A stretch of DNA of 64,000 bases from Eucalyptus grandis (taxonomy: Eukaryota; Streptophyta; Magnoliopsida; Myrtales; Myrtaceae), in assembly GCF_016545825.1 (NCBI RefSeq), contig NC_052615.1:33505516-33569515 (forward strand). Reading direction: 5' to 3'. Positions 61,101 to 64,000 of this stretch are shown piece after piece (position 1 is the first letter of the stretch; each line of letters opens with the position of its first letter). The translations under genes were made by a program, and so were the position numbers. The notes beneath the pieces were generated by a model. The model made no database searches. It was not told the origin of the DNA and saw only the letters and a program-made list of their open reading frames with translations.

Positions 61101-62542
61101 CTTATATACAGGTGGTTGATGAAACATTGCGTAGAATCAGTCTCTCATTTGCAGTTTTTCGAGAGGCAAAAGCTGATGTGAACGTCAATGGTTAGTATAA
61201 AGAAACTTCACTAAACATGATTTTTTTTTTGGCTAACCATTATTCACGGTCTTAATTCATATCAATTACGTATATGTGGCGAAAATGTATGTATACATAA
61301 CTATCTACGTGATATGTATGTAAATGTGGCGTATGGGACTATTGGTCACAGGCTATCTCATACCAAAAGGTTGGAAAGTCATGGTCAGTTCAAGGGCAGT
61401 ACATATGGATCCAGAAAATTATTTGGACCCAAAGAAATTTGACCTATCTAGATGGGAAGTAAGTACTCCCTCCTTCCCTTCCCCCCCCCTCCCCCCCGGT
61501 CCCACCCAATTTTCTTAATGAGAATTCCTCTGGCAACAAAAATGAAAAAGCAATGAACTCTTTTTTAAATTACTTGAGCATAAAAAGATCTACTTCTTAC
61601 TTCTAGTTTTAATTTCCTCTTGAAATTTTGAAATTGATGAAAATATTGGAAGTTTCAGAACATAATAAAATATCATATACCATTTTACGTGCGGATATTT
61701 GTATATCTTAAGAGCTTTTGGTATTTAGAGAACAATATAATTTGAAGTCTAACAGCATAGTCATAATCAAGGAAAAAGATTTAAGAAGAGAAAACATGTC
61801 AAAGGATAAAATTCAATCACGGATTCTCTCTTTCTTAGGGTGAACTTCCTTAATAATTTGGCTCGTCTTTGGGATTCAGAACATTAATGCAAAAGCAGGA
61901 GCTTTCCTACCATTTGGAGCTGGAAGCCGGTTCTGCCCAGGAAGTGATTTGGCCAAGCTCGAAATCTCCATCTTTCTCCACCAGTTCCTGCTTCACTACA
62001 AGTCAGTACTTACTTCTTACTCTCTCTTTTTTCTTAATTTCCTTTTACTTTTCAATATCTGAAAAAAGAGAGAAATGTTTTTTTTTTTTTTTTTAGGAAA
62101 AGGAGAAATGTTAGAGAACATAATTAGTCTGTGCAAATGGAAATGTAATATTCGGTTTGCACGGACTATACTTGTGAAAACCAACCAAAACATGAGATTT
62201 ATTTGAATTATATACAAATGTAGACATGGCATTCTTCCAGAATAAGTAAACAACTTAAACTTGGATAACGTTAAAATTCCAATAAAATTATAATATCGTA
62301 CTAAACTCACTAAAGGAAGTTCAACTAGCTAGGGTGATTCTTTTCATACGTCAAGATGCTGCGAGACCTACAATAAATCACAAGTATAAGAGCATCCATG
62401 ATATCCTCACTATTGAATCCTGCATGTGTGTATATGCAGGCTGGAGAGAGTAAATCCGAAGAGCCCAGTGTCACATCTACCACTGCCACATCCTTCGGAC
62501 AATTGCCTTGTCAGATTCGAAAAAGCTCCATTAGATACCTGA
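58132..62542 (+). CDS. KAO: ent-Kaurenoic acid oxidase, cytochrome P450 CYP88A
   Basis: It oxidises ent-kaurenoic acid in three steps to GA12, the entry to all gibberellins, at the ER membrane. Exons: 58132-58367, 59688-60171, 60428-60691, 60773-60862, 61112-61190, 61352-61458, 61880-62001, 62440-62542. Every junction is GT...AG, phases agree and the product is 494 residues, the normal size (about 490). An N-terminal membrane anchor spans about residues 5-28 and the proline hinge [12 protein letters not shown] 44-55. The oxygen-binding AGHETS is at 301-306, ExxR (ETLR) at 362-365, and the heme loop [10 protein letters not shown] ends with ligand Cys439. Segments such as [29 protein letters not shown] and [16 protein letters not shown] are typical of CYP88A. 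Other CYP88 subfamilies act on triterpenes in some plants, but the overall match is to KAO. A MULE sits upstream of the promoter. Confidence 0.93.
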
Positions 62543-62789
62543 ACAAGTTCAAGGACATCTCAGCATTCAGCATCCTTCTGTTCCCCGCATCTGTCAGACC
62601 TTAAATAAGCTGATGAATCGTTTCGTTGCCGTTTTCTAAGTGTGTACCTAGTTTTTATAAATGCTTTGTCCATGAATGTAGGCAACATATAATGTCATTT
62701 CCATTTTTTTCTCAACTATTATACAACTATTATAGTGTTAGGAATTGCACAATGATTTTAGAAAAATAATACAAACAAACAATCAACAC

Positions 62790-62995
62790 AAGTAACCCGC
62801 TCGTGGGCAGCCGCATTGGTGTTCGTTATCTCCTGCAATGCTGCGGTCGGGTGTTCGAATCCTCGTGTTGCTATCACAATTGAAGTGGGGGGGCCCTGGC
62901 GGTGGGATGCTGGGCTAGTCTCCCCCGAGATTTACGTTTAAATAGTGGCTTGCGACGACATCCACCGGTGCTGAAATGGCTAGTAACAACACCTA
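62790..62995 (+). mobile_element. SINE-like element with tRNA-type promoter boxes
   Basis: 'gtgggcagccgcattggtg' resembles an A box, and 'gggtgttcgaatcctcg' about 45 bp later is a good B box (GGTTCGANNCC). A non-coding body follows, with 'gggccctggcggtgggatgc'. It does not fold into an obvious complete tRNA cloverleaf, so a SINE is preferred to a tRNA gene. Target duplications were not identified. Confidence 0.45.
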
Positions 62996-64000
62996 GAGGG
63001 GGGGGATGAATAGGTGTGAACAAAAAATTTCGCAAGGCTCAATGGAAATAATTTGCTTTTAGAAAATGACAGACTATGAATGGATTCAGAATTTAGCAGT
63101 TAGATAAAACTTTAAACAAAATAAATGAGTTCATGGAAGAGAATAAGAACACAATGTTTATAGTGGTTCAGCTTAAATCAAGCCTACATCCACTTTCCTA
63201 TGCTGACAGCCCACTGGCTGGATTCCACTAAGAAACAAAAGAGATTTTACAGCTTGATGATTTGAACTTCTCAGTGAAGAGTTTGCTTCTCTTTCACGAA
63301 GTCACACAATGAGTTTTTCTCTCTTTTGAGTACAAATTTGAGCTAAATGAATGAAATAGCAAGGAACAATGAAGCTTCAGACTTCGAAATTTTTCTTTCA
63401 CGCACTCTATCGAACAACTGGAGAATCCGCCTTAAATACTCCTTCATGTCTTCTTGACCGTTGGCACTTTCCAAATGAGTTATTCCAATCTACCCGTTGG
63501 ACGGAATCAATTAAGGAGATCTTAAGTCATTTGATGATTTGTGTTGAAAGCCCGTCAATTATGTTCGTCCATACAATCAGGATCTTGGTTTCCATAAGTA
63601 GAACTTTCTAAGTTTGCTTGCCTTCCAAAATATTTGATTATCGGAATTGATTCCAATAAAGATAGTCAAACATGTAGGTGCTATATTCAACCCGAAAGCC
63701 ATCCATAAACCATATGAATCGAACTATTGAAGAAATAAAGATAATCTTGCATATGGATAAGTCTTCATTCTTTAGTAGCGTTTAGTCTGGAATTTGTCAA
63801 TGTCAACAGACTTTGAACCTAAAGTCTGGCGGTCTTCAAACTTTGACACTAATTTCTGGAAGTCTTCAGAATAGAGTATGGAAAGGTTTTGTTAACTTCA
63901 AAACAATAAAGGAATTTTCTCCAACAATCTTCCCATTTTTTATGGTAACAAAACTTTCCTGCAGATTTAAGAACTTTTGACCTACAAAACAACTCTTAAG
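62996..64000. mobile_element. LTR-retrotransposon-like non-coding DNA running off the window
   Basis: It starts 'aacaacacctagagggg' and contains 'tttatagtggttcagctta', 'caagcctacatccactttcc' and, near the end, 'ttcccattttttatggtaac'. I associate this wording with reverse-oriented ends of Copia-type elements common in plants. No protein is encoded in the visible part and the far end lies outside. Confidence 0.35.

Noticed and set aside
62868..62885. A tRNA gene
   Set aside because: The B-box phrase is good, but the surrounding sequence does not give a full cloverleaf with acceptor and anticodon stems, so a SINE-like element is preferred.

Overview
This window looks like nuclear DNA of a eudicot plant. 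Its genes have many introns with GT...AG junctions, the intergenic DNA is AT-rich, and it is crowded with hAT, Mutator-like (MULE), LINE, SINE-like and LTR-type repeats. The expanded DC1 (C1-like zinc finger) type of gene and the repeat style suggest a woody rosid, possibly Myrtaceae (Eucalyptus-like). That assignment is inference from memory, not from a search.

Three genes appear intact. (1) A plastidial pyruvate kinase beta subunit of the PKP3 (PKP-beta2) type lies on the + strand at 22883-29508, with 12 exons and 584 codons. (2) An NRT1/PTR transporter of the NPF7.3 (NRT1.5) type lies on the - strand at 30985-35656, with 5 exons and 597 codons. (3) A CYP88A cytochrome P450, ent-kaurenoic acid oxidase (gibberellin synthesis), lies on the + strand at 58132-62542, with 8 exons and 494 codons. 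Every exon junction was checked for splice sites and phase, and each gene assembles into one open frame. The first two sit tail to tail about 1.5 kb apart. Their closest Arabidopsis relatives, as I remember them, are the neighbours At1g32440 and At1g32450, so this is probably a conserved gene pair.

Two further genes are damaged or doubtful: a DC1 gene at 4617-6380 with a one-base frameshift, and a plant-specific gene of unknown function at 7223-8462 (- strand) whose frame breaks once.

The rest is mostly mobile DNA. At 0-20 kb there are AT-rich inverted-repeat elements, a GC-rich hAT-like element, and three relatives of one hAT family, each with its own 8-bp target duplication. One of these, 11785-13808, carries an intron-containing fragment of a methyltransferase gene and is nested in an LTR-like sequence. 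36-51 kb is gene-poor. At 51-57.9 kb lie a Mutator-like element carrying the first part of a leucine-rich-repeat extensin gene, a 5'-truncated LINE between 86-bp direct repeats, tandem duplications, a small LINE-type tail with 10-bp target duplications, and a MULE with an 11-bp target duplication that sits just upstream of the ent-kaurenoic acid oxidase promoter. The last kilobase holds a SINE-like element and LTR-like DNA that runs off the window.

The least routine biology here is gene-fragment capture by two different DNA transposon classes (hAT and MULE) in one window, and a MULE placed about 140 bp above the TATA box of a hormone-synthesis gene. I found no rRNA, tRNA or CRISPR, and no intact transposase.
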